Below are positions 45,824 through 60,060 of a DNA stretch of 64,000 bases, in pieces. The notes beneath the pieces were generated by a model. The model was not told the DNA's origin. It saw only the letters and a program-made list of their open reading frames with translations, and searched no databases. The first letter of the stretch is position 1. Each line of letters starts with the position of its first letter. Source of the DNA: Aquipseudomonas alcaligenes (lineage in GTDB: Bacteria > Pseudomonadota > Gammaproteobacteria > Pseudomonadales > Pseudomonadaceae); contig NZ_QJRX01000002.1 of the NCBI RefSeq assembly GCF_003205495.1, positions 62,001-126,000 on the forward strand, read 5' to 3'. Made by a program: the position numbers and the translations under genes.

Positions 45824-46366
45824 ATGCGGCCAGGCAAAGACCCGATTCCGGCATATGGAGGCCTGATCGAAACCCCACTCGGCAACATGATTGCCCTGCT
45901 GAACGAGCAGGGCGCCCTGCAGTGCCTGGAGTTCCTCGACGAGCCATGGCAGCAGGTGCCTTTGAGCAGCTGGCGCGGTGTTGAGTTGTTGCATGACTCG
46001 CAGGCCGTGGCGCCGATTGCCAGTCAGTTGCAGGAGTATTTCGCCGGCCGGCGCCGAGTTTTTGATCTATCGCTGGCACCCAGGGGCAATGACTTTCTAC
46101 AGGAAGCCTGGCGCCATCTGCGCGAGGTGCCCTACGGCACTACCCTGACCTACGGTGCGTTGGCCCAGCGCCTGGAGCGCAGGACCTCGGCTCGCGCCAT
46201 CGGCCGGGCCAATGCGGTCAATCCGATCGCCATCATCGTGCCCTGCCACCGCATCATCGGTGCCGACGGTAGCCTCACCGGCTACGCCGGCGGACTGGTG
46301 CGCAAGCAGGCTCTACTGGAGCTGGAGGGCGGCTACCTGCCGGCGCGGCAGCGAGCACTGTGGTAG
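45824..46366 (+). CDS. ogt: Methylated-DNA-protein cysteine methyltransferase (Ogt type)
   Basis: A 180-residue O6-alkylguanine-DNA alkyltransferase. The active-site PCHR lies in IAIIVPCHRIIGADGSLTGYAGG, preceded by the DNA-binding wing VPYGTTLTYGALAQRL and RAIGRANAVNPI. It transfers alkyl groups from O6-guanine or O4-thymine to its own Cys. I start at MRPGKDPIPAYGG after GGAGACGGAG; the frame is open for 76 codons further up, but that extension has no family character. Separate Ada domains are absent. Confidence 0.93.
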   Translation: MRPGKDPIPAYGGLIETPLGNMIALLNEQGALQCLEFLDEPWQQVPLSSWRGVELLHDSQAVAPIASQLQEYFAGRRRVFDLSLAPRGNDFLQEAWRHLREVPYGTTLTYGALAQRLERRTSARAIGRANAVNPIAIIVPCHRIIGADGSLTGYAGGLVRKQALLELEGGYLPARQRALW

Positions 46367-47002
46367 GTGCGGGTGCCCACCCTCTTCTGACGGAGGTGGC
46401 GCGGGTATCGGAGCATTCACGAGGCCCGCGGCAATTCATTGATTTGACTTGAAGCCTCAGTTCCCAGCGGACGGCAGCGGAAGCATTTGCATTGATTAGC
46501 GGGTTGCCGATAGGTACGGCAGATGATGGGGGTACTCATGATGAACTCTCATGTCGGGCGGACCGGCTTCTTGCTCGGGCTCGCGTCTTGTATGGCCGGA
46601 AATCCAGGCATGCATAGGCAGGCCGGTTAACCGGTTGGTATTTGTCTCGACAGGAGGTGACGCCAGTAGGGACGATTGAGATCAAGCAGAACTGCCGCAT
46701 GAGCCTTGTCGGTCAAGGAGCTGCAGGAGTGAGGGTCGGCTTGTATCAATGCTGCGCATCGGCACTGCTTCTGATCTCAGGGAAGCAGAACCTAGGCTCA
46801 AGTGGAATGGTGTTCCGGATACATGCCGTGTCCAGGTCGGACTGCATAGCCGCATGGCTCAGGATGGCTGCTGCCATCTGCGCCTATCACCTTGCGGGTG
46901 CGGAAGTCTACCACGTTATCGCATGGGCAACGCCGGATATCGGCACTTTTCCTGCGCTCAAAGAAAAGCCCCTGAAAACTCTTTGATTTTCAAGGGCTTG
47001 TT
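46367..47002. other. Gene-free region next to the tmRNA 3' end
   Basis: About 600 bases with no convincing gene. Composition is less GC-rich and codon-like periodicity is weak. A 114-codon frame (46642-46986) has no family resemblance and unsuitable codon use. No duplicate of the tmRNA 3' end, integrase or transposase trace is visible. Sequences flanking tmRNA often hold remnants of integrated elements, and this could be one. Confidence 0.5.
46961..47000 (-). terminator. Terminator of tmRNA
   Basis: On the minus strand, just after the CCA end of tmRNA, a stem of AAGCCCTTGAAAATC with GTTTTCAGGGGCTT is followed by TTCTTTG. It is imperfect by one bulge but well placed. Confidence 0.85.
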
Positions 47003-47359
47003 TGGTGGAGCCGGGGGGATTTGAACCCCCGTCCGCCAGCTCTCCGCTATCGGTTCTACATGCTTAGCCATCTCTACTGAGTTAACTCCGCGCCGCCCGA
47101 GTGGCAGGGTGCTTGGAGCGAGCTGCATGAGTTTTAGCCGTTACGCCTGCAGCGTGCTTGGCGGCGATCCTGTTCTATCTGACAGACCAAATCTTCGGGT
47201 TTACAGGCATCCCCTAGGGTCTGCTGGCGCCCTTAGGCGGCCAGAGCGTAGTTGTCGTCGTTGGCAACTATGAAGTTGTGGCAGCGGATTTACGAGAACT
47301 GTCACCTACTCGGCATGCCCCTCAAGTTTTGTTACCGGCGTCGAATCCTAATCGGCCCC
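47003..47359 (-). ncRNA. ssrA: Transfer-messenger RNA (tmRNA)
   Basis: The 357-base RNA begins GGGGCCGATTAGGATTCGAC on the minus strand, the classical tmRNA 5' acceptor strand. It ends GGGTTCAAATCCCCCCGGCT then CCACCA, giving a T-arm and acceptor stem with an encoded CCA. The internal reading frame encodes the degradation tag. With SmpB (encoded at 57576) it rescues stalled ribosomes and marks the nascent chain for ClpXP-type proteases. Confidence 0.98.
47233..47265 (-). other. tmRNA proteolysis-tag reading frame
   Basis: Ten codons plus TAA encode ANDDNYALAA, identical to the tag I know for P. aeruginosa; the terminal ALAA is the protease signal. Confidence 0.96.
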
Positions 47360-47514
47360 ATAACTCTCTTGCGAGGTTGGAGCGCAGTGTACGGCAAAGG
47401 TTCCCCAGCGTCGACCGCCGATCTGCCCTTACAATGGCTTCATCACCGCTCTCGGCTGGCCGTTGTGCGGCCTTGTGCCATTCTCTGTCTGTCCCGAATT
47501 CAAGGAATGCCGGC

Positions 47515-50433
<2,919 letters not shown>

Positions 50434-50443
50434 GGGCGGGCGA

Positions 50444-50689
50444 TTACTCGCTGGCCTGCAGCAGGTTCAGCGCCTCTTCCAGCACCTTGACCGACTCGCC
50501 ATGGTTGCCGGCCTTGTGCAGGGCTTCGCCTTCGGCGCGCAGGCGCTGCACCTCGGCGAGCACCTCCGGATCGGCGGGTGGGTCGGTCTTGAGCATGGCG
50601 TCGATCTTGGCCATGTCCTGCGGGCAGTGCATGGCCATCAGCGGGGTGCTGAGCAGGGCGGCGGCAAGAAGCAGGGTCAGGCGGCGCAT
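50444..50689 (-). CDS. Small exported protein, 81 residues
   Basis: An 81-residue protein with a signal peptide (MRRLTLLLAAALLSTPLMA, then MHCPQDMAKID). The mature part is two or three amphipathic helices (DPEVLAEVQRLRAEGEALHKAG, ESVKVLEEALNLLQ) and contains one Cys. Function is unknown. It converges on the histidine kinase gene and follows the D-lactate dehydrogenase gene by 59 bases on the same strand, so it may be the last cistron of the lactate operon. Confidence 0.75.
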   Translation of the reverse strand: MRRLTLLLAAALLSTPLMAMHCPQDMAKIDAMLKTDPPADPEVLAEVQRLRAEGEALHKAGNHGESVKVLEEALNLLQASE

Positions 50690-50748
50690 GGCGACTCTCC
50701 AGTGGCGGTGCTGCAGCCAGTATAGGCAAGCCGTGGCGCGCCGCGTCG

Positions 50749-53553
<2,805 letters not shown>

Positions 53554-53566
53554 GGCGGCTCCGGGA

Positions 53567-54721
53567 TCAGGACGCGGCGTGGCGCAGCTCGCGCACCAGA
53601 GAGTCGGCGCCGATCTCGCCGATCGAGCGGGCGCCGGTGAGGGTCATGGCCACACGCATCTCCTTGTCGAACAGCTCCAGCAGGTTGCTCACCCCGGCGC
53701 CGCCGGCGGCGGCCAGGGCGTAGACGAAGGCGCGGCCGAGCATCACCGCGTCGGCACCGAGGGCGAGCATGCGCACCACGTCGAGGCCGGTGCGGATGCC
53801 GGAGTCGGCGAGGATCTTGATCTCGCCCTTTACCGCGTCGGCAATCGCCGGCAGGGCACGGGCGCTGGACAGCACGCCGTCGAGCTGGCGACCGCCGTGG
53901 TTGGATACGACGATGCCGTCGGCGCCGAACTTCACCGCGTCGCGGGCGTCCTCGGGGTCGAGGATGCCCTTGATCACCATCGGGCCGTCCCAGAAGTCAC
54001 GAATCCACTCCAGGTCCTTCCAGGAGATCGACGGGTCGAAATTGGCACCCAGCCAGCCGATATAGTCGGCCAGCCCTGTCGGATTGCCGCGGTAGGCGGA
54101 GATATTGCCCAGGTCATGGGGCTTGCCCCAAAGGCCCACGTCCCAGGCCCAGGCCGGATGAGTCATGGCCTGCAGCACACGGCGCAGTGGCGCGTTGGGG
54201 CCGCTCATGCCGGAGTGGGCATCGCGGTAGCGCGCGCCGGGCACCGGCATGTCGACGGTGAACACCAGGGTGGTGACGCCGGCGGCCTTGGCCCGCTCCA
54301 GGGCGTTGCGCATGAAGCCGCGATCCTTGAGCACATAGAGCTGGAACCACATGGGCCGGTCGATGGCCGGGGCGACTTCCTCGATCGGGCAGACCGAGAC
54401 GGTGGACAGGGTGAAGGGAATGCCCTTGGCCGCCGCCGCCTTGGCCGCCTGCACCTCGCCGCGACGGGCATACATGCCGGTCAGGCCGACCGGGGCCAGG
54501 GCCACCGGCATGGCCAGCTTCTCGCCGAACAGCTCGGTGGACAGGTCCAGCTCGGCCATGTTCCTCAGCACGCGCTGGCGCAGGGCGACTTCGGCCAGGT
54601 CGGCGACGTTGCGCCCCAGCGTGTGCTCGGCATAGGCGCCGCCGTCGATGTAGTGGAACAGGAAGGGCGGCAGCTTGCGCCGGGCGGCTTCGCGGTAGTC
54701 GGTGGAGGCGGAGATGATCAT
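53567..54721 (-). CDS. lldD: FMN-dependent L-lactate dehydrogenase
   Basis: A 384-residue alpha-hydroxyacid oxidase-family enzyme. FMN and substrate signatures are visible: [14 protein letters not shown] near the start, [29 protein letters not shown], and the active-site block [19 protein letters not shown] with the catalytic His, followed by [28 protein letters not shown]. It oxidises L-lactate to pyruvate with quinone as acceptor at the inner membrane. The [20 protein letters not shown] opening matches other LldD proteins. Confidence 0.97.
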   Translation of the reverse strand: MIISASTDYREAARRKLPPFLFHYIDGGAYAEHTLGRNVADLAEVALRQRVLRNMAELDLSTELFGEKLAMPVALAPVGLTGMYARRGEVQAAKAAAAKGIPFTLSTVSVCPIEEVAPAIDRPMWFQLYVLKDRGFMRNALERAKAAGVTTLVFTVDMPVPGARYRDAHSGMSGPNAPLRRVLQAMTHPAWAWDVGLWGKPHDLGNISAYRGNPTGLADYIGWLGANFDPSISWKDLEWIRDFWDGPMVIKGILDPEDARDAVKFGADGIVVSNHGGRQLDGVLSSARALPAIADAVKGEIKILADSGIRTGLDVVRMLALGADAVMLGRAFVYALAAAGGAGVSNLLELFDKEMRVAMTLTGARSIGEIGADSLVRELRHAAS

Positions 54722-54745
54722 GGCTCTAGTCCTATGGGGCTGGAG

Positions 54746-54777
54746 CGGCAGCGCCCCGACTGTGCGGGGCGCTGCCG
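54746..54777 (-). promoter_or_regulatory. Perfect 13-bp hairpin in the lldP-lldD gap
   Basis: Arms CGGCAGCGCCCCG / CGGGGCGCTGCCG with a 6-base loop fill most of the 65 bases between lldP and lldD. No T-tract follows, so it is more likely an RNA-stability, processing or partial-attenuation element than a terminator. Confidence 0.75.
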
Positions 54778-54786
54778 GGTTTGCGG

Positions 54787-56481
54787 TCAGCGGGCGAGCA
54801 GCGGATCGCTGATACCCAGAGCGTAGATCGCCAGCAGGGCGATCAGGCCGGTGAACAGCACGTAGTACAGGGTGGGCCAGACGGTCTTGCGCAGGGTGGT
54901 GCCTTCGCGCCCGAGCAGGCCGACCGTGGCCGAGGCGGCCACCACATTGTGGATGGCGACCATGTTGCCGGCGGCCGCGCCTATGGCCTGCACGGCAACG
55001 ACTAGAGCGGTGGAGATGCCCAGGTTCTGCGCCACGCCGAACTGGAACTGCGCCAGCATCATGTTGCTCACCGTGTTGGAGCCGGCGATGAAGGCGCCCA
55101 GGGCGCCGACGCTCGGCGCCAGCAGCGGGTAGATGCCGCCGACGCTGTCGGCCACGTAGCGCGCCATGGTGATCGGCATGCTGGCCAGTTCCGCGCCGTT
55201 GACCCCGGAGTTGATCAGGATGCGCACCATGGGCACGGTGAACAGCAGGACGAAGCCGGCGCCGAGCAGCACACCGGTCGATTCCTTCACCGCCGCGCCC
55301 AGCTCGCGCAGCTTCATGCCATGCAGGAAGAAGGTGGCCAGCACCACGGCGACCAGGATGCCGCCGGGCAGGTACAGCGGCATGAAGTCGGCCTTGATGC
55401 CGGCCTCGCCGAGGATGTCCGGGAACACCAGCACCACGGATTTCAGCGCGGCGCCGACTTCCGGGAACACCCGGCTGACCACCAGCAGGGCGCCGACCAG
55501 CACATAGGGCAGCCAGGCGCGCAGGGTGCCCATGGGCTTGACGGTGAGGCTGTCCAGTTTCATCTCGACGCTGCCCAGCCACTCGTTCGGCCATTCGTTG
55601 GCCGGGGCGAAGTCCCAGGTCTTCTTCGGTACCAGGAAGCCGAGGCGGGCGGCGCTACAGACGATGGCCAGGCCGATCAGTCCGCCCAGCAGGGAGGGGA
55701 ATTCCGGGCCGAGGAACACGCCGGTGGCGGCATAGGGCAGGGTGAAGGCCAGGCCGGCGAAAATGGCGAAGGGCAGCACCTCGAAGCCGGCCTTCCAGCT
55801 TTTCTCGCGGCCGAAGAAGCGGGTCAGCATCAGCACCATGATCAGCGGCATCAGGGTGCCGACCGTGGCATGGATGATCGCCACTTCGCTGGTGATCAGC
55901 TGCAGGTAGGCCTCCCAGCTGGAACCCTGGGCGGCCAGCTGCGCACCGATGCCAGCGCTATCCAGGCCGGTATTGAGACCGACCAGGATCGGCGTGCCGA
56001 CCGCGCCGAAGGACACTGGCGTGCTCTGCACCAGCATGCCGAGGATCACCGCGGCCAGCGCCGGGAAGCCGATGGCCACCAGCAGCGGCGCGGCGATGGC
56101 GGCCGGGGTGCCGAAGCCGGAGGCGCCCTCGATGAAGCAGCCGAACAGCCAGCCGATGATCAGCGCCTGGATGCGCCGGTCCGGGCTGATGGTGGCGAAG
56201 CCGGCGCGGATCGCGGTGATGCCGCCGGAGTGCTTGAGGGTGTTGAGCAGCAGGATGGCGCCGAAGATGATCCACAGCACCCCGCCGGTGATCACCAGGC
56301 CCTGGACGGTGGAGGCGAGGATGCGGTTGAAGCTCATGTCCCACACGGTCAGGCCGATGCCGGCGGTGAGCAGGTAGACCAGCGGCATGGCGCGCTTGGC
56401 CGGCCAGCGCAGGCCGATCAGCAGCACGGCGGCCAGCAGGATGGGTGAGAAGGCGAGAAGGGCGAGCAATCCGGAGGACAT
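54787..56481 (-). CDS. lldP: L-lactate permease
   Basis: A 564-residue lactate permease (LctP family) with 12-14 membrane helices. Recognisable blocks are [88 protein letters not shown] and [24 protein letters not shown]. It imports L- and D-lactate (and glycolate in E. coli) with protons. It is the first gene of the operon and faces lldR across the operator. Confidence 0.97.
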   Translation of the reverse strand: MSSGLLALLAFSPILLAAVLLIGLRWPAKRAMPLVYLLTAGIGLTVWDMSFNRILASTVQGLVITGGVLWIIFGAILLLNTLKHSGGITAIRAGFATISPDRRIQALIIGWLFGCFIEGASGFGTPAAIAAPLLVAIGFPALAAVILGMLVQSTPVSFGAVGTPILVGLNTGLDSAGIGAQLAAQGSSWEAYLQLITSEVAIIHATVGTLMPLIMVLMLTRFFGREKSWKAGFEVLPFAIFAGLAFTLPYAATGVFLGPEFPSLLGGLIGLAIVCSAARLGFLVPKKTWDFAPANEWPNEWLGSVEMKLDSLTVKPMGTLRAWLPYVLVGALLVVSRVFPEVGAALKSVVLVFPDILGEAGIKADFMPLYLPGGILVAVVLATFFLHGMKLRELGAAVKESTGVLLGAGFVLLFTVPMVRILINSGVNGAELASMPITMARYVADSVGGIYPLLAPSVGALGAFIAGSNTVSNMMLAQFQFGVAQNLGISTALVVAVQAIGAAAGNMVAIHNVVAASATVGLLGREGTTLRKTVWPTLYYVLFTGLIALLAIYALGISDPLLAR

Positions 56482-56583
56482 GGCGAGTTCTCCGTTCAGT
56501 GACGCGCCAGGCGCGGCAGTCGGGGGGTGAAGGGCATCTTGTTACCTCGGCGCATTCTTGGAGTTGTTGGGCGCGCTCTGCAT

Positions 56584-56600
56584 AATTGGTAATACCAATT
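56584..56600. promoter_or_regulatory. LldR operator
   Basis: AATTGGTAATACCAATT: seven-base perfect arms around AAT, in the lldP-lldR divergent region, 102 bases upstream of lldP. FadR-type lactate regulators bind TTGGT-N3-ACCAA-like sites, so this fits LldR and should control both directions. Confidence 0.8.
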
Positions 56601-56768
56601 TACAAAGTGGCTGGGCCAGAGTAAAAGTCCGGCCGCGCTTCTGTCAATTTCATGGCTTGCGACTTTGGTCGAAGTGCCTCTGGTTGCCTGCCCGTGGCTG
56701 CACCTTTAGGCTTGCTGGAACGCAAGGCTGCAGAGCCATGCAGGTGGTCAAACCAGTGGGAGCGGGAT

Positions 56769-57536
56769 ATGGAAGTGGGGCCGGTACGTCAGCGCCGTCT
56801 GTCGGATGACATCGTCGAGCAGCTGGAGACCATGATCCTCGAGGGCACGCTGAAGGCCGGCGAGCGGTTGCCGGCGGAGCGGGTGCTGGCCGAGCGCTTT
56901 GGCGTGTCGCGGCCGTCGCTGCGCGAGGCGATCCAGAAGCTGGTGGCCAAGGGCTTGTTGGTCAGCCGCCAGGGCGGCGGCAACTATGTGGCGGCGGAAC
57001 TGGGCTCGACCTTCAGCGATCCGCTGCTGCACCTGCTGGAGAGCAATCCTGATGCCCAGCGCGACCTGCTGGAGTTTCGCCACACCCTGGAGGGTTCCTG
57101 TGCCTTCTATGCGGCGCAGCGTGCTACTGCCCTCGATCACGAGCGCCTGCGGGCGGCCTTCGACGAGCTGCAGCGCTGCTATGCGCCGAACAGCAAGGCC
57201 AGCCGGGCGGAGGAGGGTGCCGCCGATGCGCGCTTCCACCTGGCCATCGCCGAGGCCAGTCATAACGCCGTGCTGCTGCACACCATTCGTGGGCTGTTCG
57301 ACCTGCTCAAGCACAACGTGGTGACCAATATCGGCGGCATGTACCTGCAGCGCAGCGAGACTCGCGATCAGCTGCGCGCGCAGCACCAGGCGTTGTTCGA
57401 GGCAATCATCGCGCGCCGTGCCGAGGAGGCGCGCGAGCTGTCCAACCGGCATATCCACTATGTGCAGGAGGTGCTGGCCGAGGCGCAGCAGGAGGCGCGC
57501 CGGCTTGAGCGGGCGCAGCGGCGCCAGGGGCTGTAG
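56769..57536 (+). CDS. lldR: GntR/FadR-family lactate regulator LldR
   Basis: A 255-residue regulator. The winged helix (about residues 8-72) has LSDDIVEQLETMILEGTLKAGERLP and RFGVSRPSLREAIQKLVAKGLL, and the FCD effector domain (about 90-235) has ADARFHLAIAEASHNAVLLHTIRGLFDLLKHNV. L-lactate is the expected inducer, relieving repression of lldP-lldD-dld. The start MEVGPVRQRR follows GGGAGCGGG; in-frame residues upstream are not conserved in type. Confidence 0.94.
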   Translation: MEVGPVRQRRLSDDIVEQLETMILEGTLKAGERLPAERVLAERFGVSRPSLREAIQKLVAKGLLVSRQGGGNYVAAELGSTFSDPLLHLLESNPDAQRDLLEFRHTLEGSCAFYAAQRATALDHERLRAAFDELQRCYAPNSKASRAEEGAADARFHLAIAEASHNAVLLHTIRGLFDLLKHNVVTNIGGMYLQRSETRDQLRAQHQALFEAIIARRAEEARELSNRHIHYVQEVLAEAQQEARRLERAQRRQGL

Positions 57537-57550
57537 TGCGGAGGGCATGA

Positions 57551-57574
57551 AAAAGGGCGGATATCCGCCCTTTT
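57551..57574. terminator. Bidirectional terminator, lldR / smpB
   Basis: A perfect 24-base palindrome, AAAAGGGCGGAT joined to ATCCGCCCTTTT, gives a stem with T-tracts in both directions between the convergent genes. Confidence 0.9.
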
Positions 57575-57575
57575 C

Positions 57576-58058
57576 TTATTCTTCCTTGCCCTTGCTGCGC
57601 ATGGCGCGGGAGATCTCCCGGTCGGAATCGCGCTCCTTCTCGGTGGCGCGCTTGTCGAATTCCTTCTTGCCCTTGGCCAGGGCGATCTCGCACTTGATCA
57701 GGTGCTTCTTCCAGTACAGCGCCAGGGCCACGCAGGCGTAACCCTTCTGCTGCACGGCGCCGAACAGCTTGCCCAGCTCGCGCTTGTGCAGCAGCAACTT
57801 GCGCGTACGGGTGGGGTCGGCGATGACGTGGGTGCTGGCGGTCTTCAGCGGCGTGATGTGGGCGCCGAACAGGTAGGCCTCGCCGTCCTTGAGCAGCACG
57901 TAGCTGTCGACCAGCTGGGCCTTGCCCGCGCGCAGGCTCTTCACTTCCCAACCGGACAGGGCGATGCCGGCCTCGAACTTGTTTTCGATGGAATAGTCGT
58001 GCAGCGCCTTCTTGTTCAGCGCGATGGTTCCGGTGGGGTGTTTCTTCTGCTTGGCCAT
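57576..58058 (-). CDS. smpB: SsrA-binding protein SmpB
   Basis: A 160-residue tmRNA-binding protein. It starts [18 protein letters not shown], then has [26 protein letters not shown], the OB-fold tmRNA contact region, [12 protein letters not shown], and a Lys/Arg/Glu-rich C-terminal tail ([20 protein letters not shown]) that enters the empty mRNA channel. It escorts tmRNA to stalled ribosomes. Position between lldR and ratA matches P. aeruginosa PA4768. Confidence 0.97.
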   Translation of the reverse strand: MAKQKKHPTGTIALNKKALHDYSIENKFEAGIALSGWEVKSLRAGKAQLVDSYVLLKDGEAYLFGAHITPLKTASTHVIADPTRTRKLLLHKRELGKLFGAVQQKGYACVALALYWKKHLIKCEIALAKGKKEFDKRATEKERDSDREISRAMRSKGKEE

Positions 58059-58187
58059 AGGGCGCGCATTATAGGGAGTCGGCGCTGCCCTGGCGACAGG
58101 CGCGCTTGAGGGGGCTGGTCGAATTCCGCACAATGCGTGCTCCGTGGCGTCGGCGAGCCGGCGTAGCAGTTCAGGAATCCAAGGCTG

Positions 58188-58622
58188 ATGAGCACCCGTA
58201 TCCAACGCTCGGCCCTGTTGCCCTATCCGGCACAGGTTCTCTACGACCTGGTCAACGATGTGGCCAGCTACCCGCAGTTCCTGCCCTGGTGCTCGGCCTC
58301 CGAGGTGCTGGAAGAGAGTGCCGAGGCAATGCGCGCCAGCCTGACCGTGGCCAAGGGTGGGGTCAGCCAGCGCTTCATGACGCGCAATCGCCTGGTGCCG
58401 GGCAAATCGATCGAGATGCAACTGGAGGAAGGCCCCTTCACCCAGTTGCAGGGCACCTGGGAATTCAAGGCGCTGGGTGACAAGGCCTGCAAGATCAGCC
58501 TGGACATGACCTTCGATTACGCCGGTCCGCTGGTCAAGGCCACCCTGGGGCCGCTGTTCAACCAGGCGGCCAACACCCTGGTCGATGCGTTCTGTCAGAG
58601 GGCCAAGCAACTCCATGGATAA
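58188..58622 (+). CDS. ratA: RatA/Coq10-family START-domain protein
   Basis: A 144-residue SRPBCC protein. It opens [31 protein letters not shown] and has [31 protein letters not shown], the hydrophobic-tunnel pattern shared with mitochondrial Coq10. E. coli RatA was described as a toxin blocking 70S association, but the fold argues for quinone or lipid binding; the two views are unresolved. It is divergent from smpB and overlaps ratB by 8 bases. Confidence 0.93.
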   Translation: MSTRIQRSALLPYPAQVLYDLVNDVASYPQFLPWCSASEVLEESAEAMRASLTVAKGGVSQRFMTRNRLVPGKSIEMQLEEGPFTQLQGTWEFKALGDKACKISLDMTFDYAGPLVKATLGPLFNQAANTLVDAFCQRAKQLHG

Positions 58623-58929
58623 GCCGAACATCAGCGTCGAGGTGGTCTATGCCCTGGCCGAGCGGCAGAAGCTGCTGCGCCTGAGCGTGCCCGTTGGCAC
58701 CACGGTGCGCGAGGCGGCGCTGCGCTCGCGCCTGGACGAGCATTTCCCCGGGCTGGATCTGGCCAGCGCCCCGCTGGGGATCTTCGGCAAGGCGGTGGCC
58801 AGGCCCGAGGAGCGGGTGTTGGAAGAGGGCGAGCGGGTGGAGATCTACCGGCCGCTGATCGCCGACCCCAAGGAAGTGCGCAAGCAGCGCGCGGCCAAGG
58901 CTGCGGCGGCCAAGGCGGGCGACGACTGA
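58615..58929 (+). CDS. ratB: RnfH/RatB-family ubiquitin-like protein
   Basis: A 104-residue beta-grasp protein of the RnfH family. It has [31 protein letters not shown] at the start, [40 protein letters not shown] in the middle and an Ala/Lys-rich end. Its gene is almost always next to ratA. Function is unproven. The ATG lies inside the end of ratA, implying translational coupling. Confidence 0.92.
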   Translation: MDKPNISVEVVYALAERQKLLRLSVPVGTTVREAALRSRLDEHFPGLDLASAPLGIFGKAVARPEERVLEEGERVEIYRPLIADPKEVRKQRAAKAAAAKAGDD

Positions 58930-58945
58930 GGTTATTGGCGCAATG

Positions 58946-58974
58946 AAAAAGCCCCGCACTTGGCGGGGCTTTTC
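58946..58974. terminator. Bidirectional terminator, ratB / bamE
   Basis: AAAAAGCCCCGC, loop ACTTG, GCGGGGCTTTT between convergent genes; T-tracts occur on both strands. Confidence 0.9.
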
Positions 58975-58985
58975 GTATCCGGCTA

Positions 58986-59501
58986 TTACTGCGGCATCGG
59001 ATCGAGCGGTTCCGGCACGGGAACCGGGATCGGCTCGGCGGCATCCACTTCGTCCTGGATCTGCTCCAGCAGCGAGCCCGGCTTGGCCGGTTCTTCCCGG
59101 ACCTCGGTCTGCGGCTGTTGCACGCGGGTGTCGCTGCCTTCGCCGAGGATTTCCTGGTCGCGGCTGACGCCCGGCATGAAGTCGCCGGCCAGGCCGATCA
59201 GCTGGTCGTTGCCGTCGAACATCAGGCTGATGCGCTCCTGATAACGCTGACGGCCGCCCGGCTGGATGCTGTACAGGTAGTCCCAGCGCTTGGCGTGGAA
59301 GGTATCGGTGATCAGCGGGTTGCCCATGATAAACCGCACTTGGCGCTGGGTCATTCCAGGCTTCAACTGGTCTATCATGTCCTGTGTAACGACATTGCCC
59401 TGCTGGATGTCGATCTTGTAGACCCCGGGAAACGAACAGCCGGCGAGTGCGAGCAGACCCACGAGGGTGAGGCTGGGCAGCAAGAGCTTGGTGTTTTGCA
59501 T
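58986..59501 (-). CDS. bamE: Outer-membrane assembly lipoprotein BamE (OmlA/SmpA)
   Basis: A 171-residue lipoprotein. The signal ends with lipobox LAGC (Cys at about residue 22), followed by the BamE core: [42 protein letters not shown] and [13 protein letters not shown]. The C-terminal 60 residues form a Pro/Glu-rich tail common in pseudomonads but absent from E. coli BamE. It is part of the BAM complex inserting outer-membrane proteins. The divergent order bamE-fur is conserved in Pseudomonas. Confidence 0.95.
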   Translation of the reverse strand: MQNTKLLLPSLTLVGLLALAGCSFPGVYKIDIQQGNVVTQDMIDQLKPGMTQRQVRFIMGNPLITDTFHAKRWDYLYSIQPGGRQRYQERISLMFDGNDQLIGLAGDFMPGVSRDQEILGEGSDTRVQQPQTEVREEPAKPGSLLEQIQDEVDAAEPIPVPVPEPLDPMPQ

Positions 59502-59598
59502 CGGTGGGTGACTTCCACTATCTTGGCTGGGCAAATTAAACCCCGATCATACCCGCATTAACGGGAGCTGCGAAGCAGCAACCACGAGAAAGCAGACC

Positions 59599-60009
59599 AT
59601 GGTTGAAAACAACGAACTGCGCAAAGCTGGCCTCAAGGTCACCCTGCCGCGTGTGAAGATTCTGCAGATGCTCGACTCGGCCACTTCCGGTCAGCGTCAC
59701 ATGAGCGCCGAGGACGTGTACAAGGCCCTGATGGAGGCCGGCGAAGACGTGGGCCTGGCCACCGTCTATCGCGTACTGACTCAGTTCGAGGCTGCCGGCC
59801 TGGTCGAGCGCCACAACTTCGACGGCGGCCATGCCGTGTTCGAGCTGGCCGACGGTGGCCACCACGACCACATGGTCTGCGTGGACACCGGTGAGGTGAT
59901 CGAGTTCTTCGACCCGGAGATCGAGAAGCTGCAGAAGGACATCGTCAAGCAGCACGGCTTCGAGCTGGTCGACCACAACCTGGTGCTCTACGTGCGCAAG
60001 AAGAGCTAA
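59599..60009 (+). CDS. fur: Ferric uptake regulator Fur
   Basis: A 136-residue Fur. The winged helix (MSAEDVYKALMEAGEDVGLATVYRVLTQFEAAGLVERH) precedes the dimerisation domain with the metal-binding HHDHMVCVDTGEVIEF at about 88-103. There is a single cysteine, C94, and no CxxC structural zinc site, as in P. aeruginosa Fur. It represses iron-uptake genes when loaded with Fe2+. The C-terminus LVLYVRKKS is typical. Confidence 0.98.
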   Translation: MVENNELRKAGLKVTLPRVKILQMLDSATSGQRHMSAEDVYKALMEAGEDVGLATVYRVLTQFEAAGLVERHNFDGGHAVFELADGGHHDHMVCVDTGEVIEFFDPEIEKLQKDIVKQHGFELVDHNLVLYVRKKS

Positions 60010-60027
60010 GCGCACAGCGAACCAATG

Positions 60028-60055
60028 AAAAAGGCGCCCCGCGGGGCGCCTTTTT
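60028..60055. terminator. Bidirectional terminator, fur / recN
   Basis: AAAAAGGCGCCCC, GC, GGGGCGCCTTTTT: a perfect stem with A and T flanks between convergent genes. Confidence 0.93.
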
Positions 60056-60060
60056 CGTTT

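Noticed and set aside
46642..46986. A 114-codon open frame upstream of the tmRNA terminator
   Set aside because: It resembles no family, runs into the tmRNA terminator and has no codon bias of the surrounding genes; treated as non-coding.
47003..47359. A tRNA gene suggested by the GGTTCAAATCC arm
   Set aside because: The T-arm and acceptor belong to tmRNA; the 5' partner strand is over 300 bases away and an ANDDNYALAA tag frame lies between.
58188..58929. ratA-ratB as a toxin-antitoxin system
   Set aside because: The proteins are a Coq10-like START domain and an RnfH-type beta-grasp protein in a conserved housekeeping position; neighbourhood gives no support for a classical toxin-antitoxin pair.
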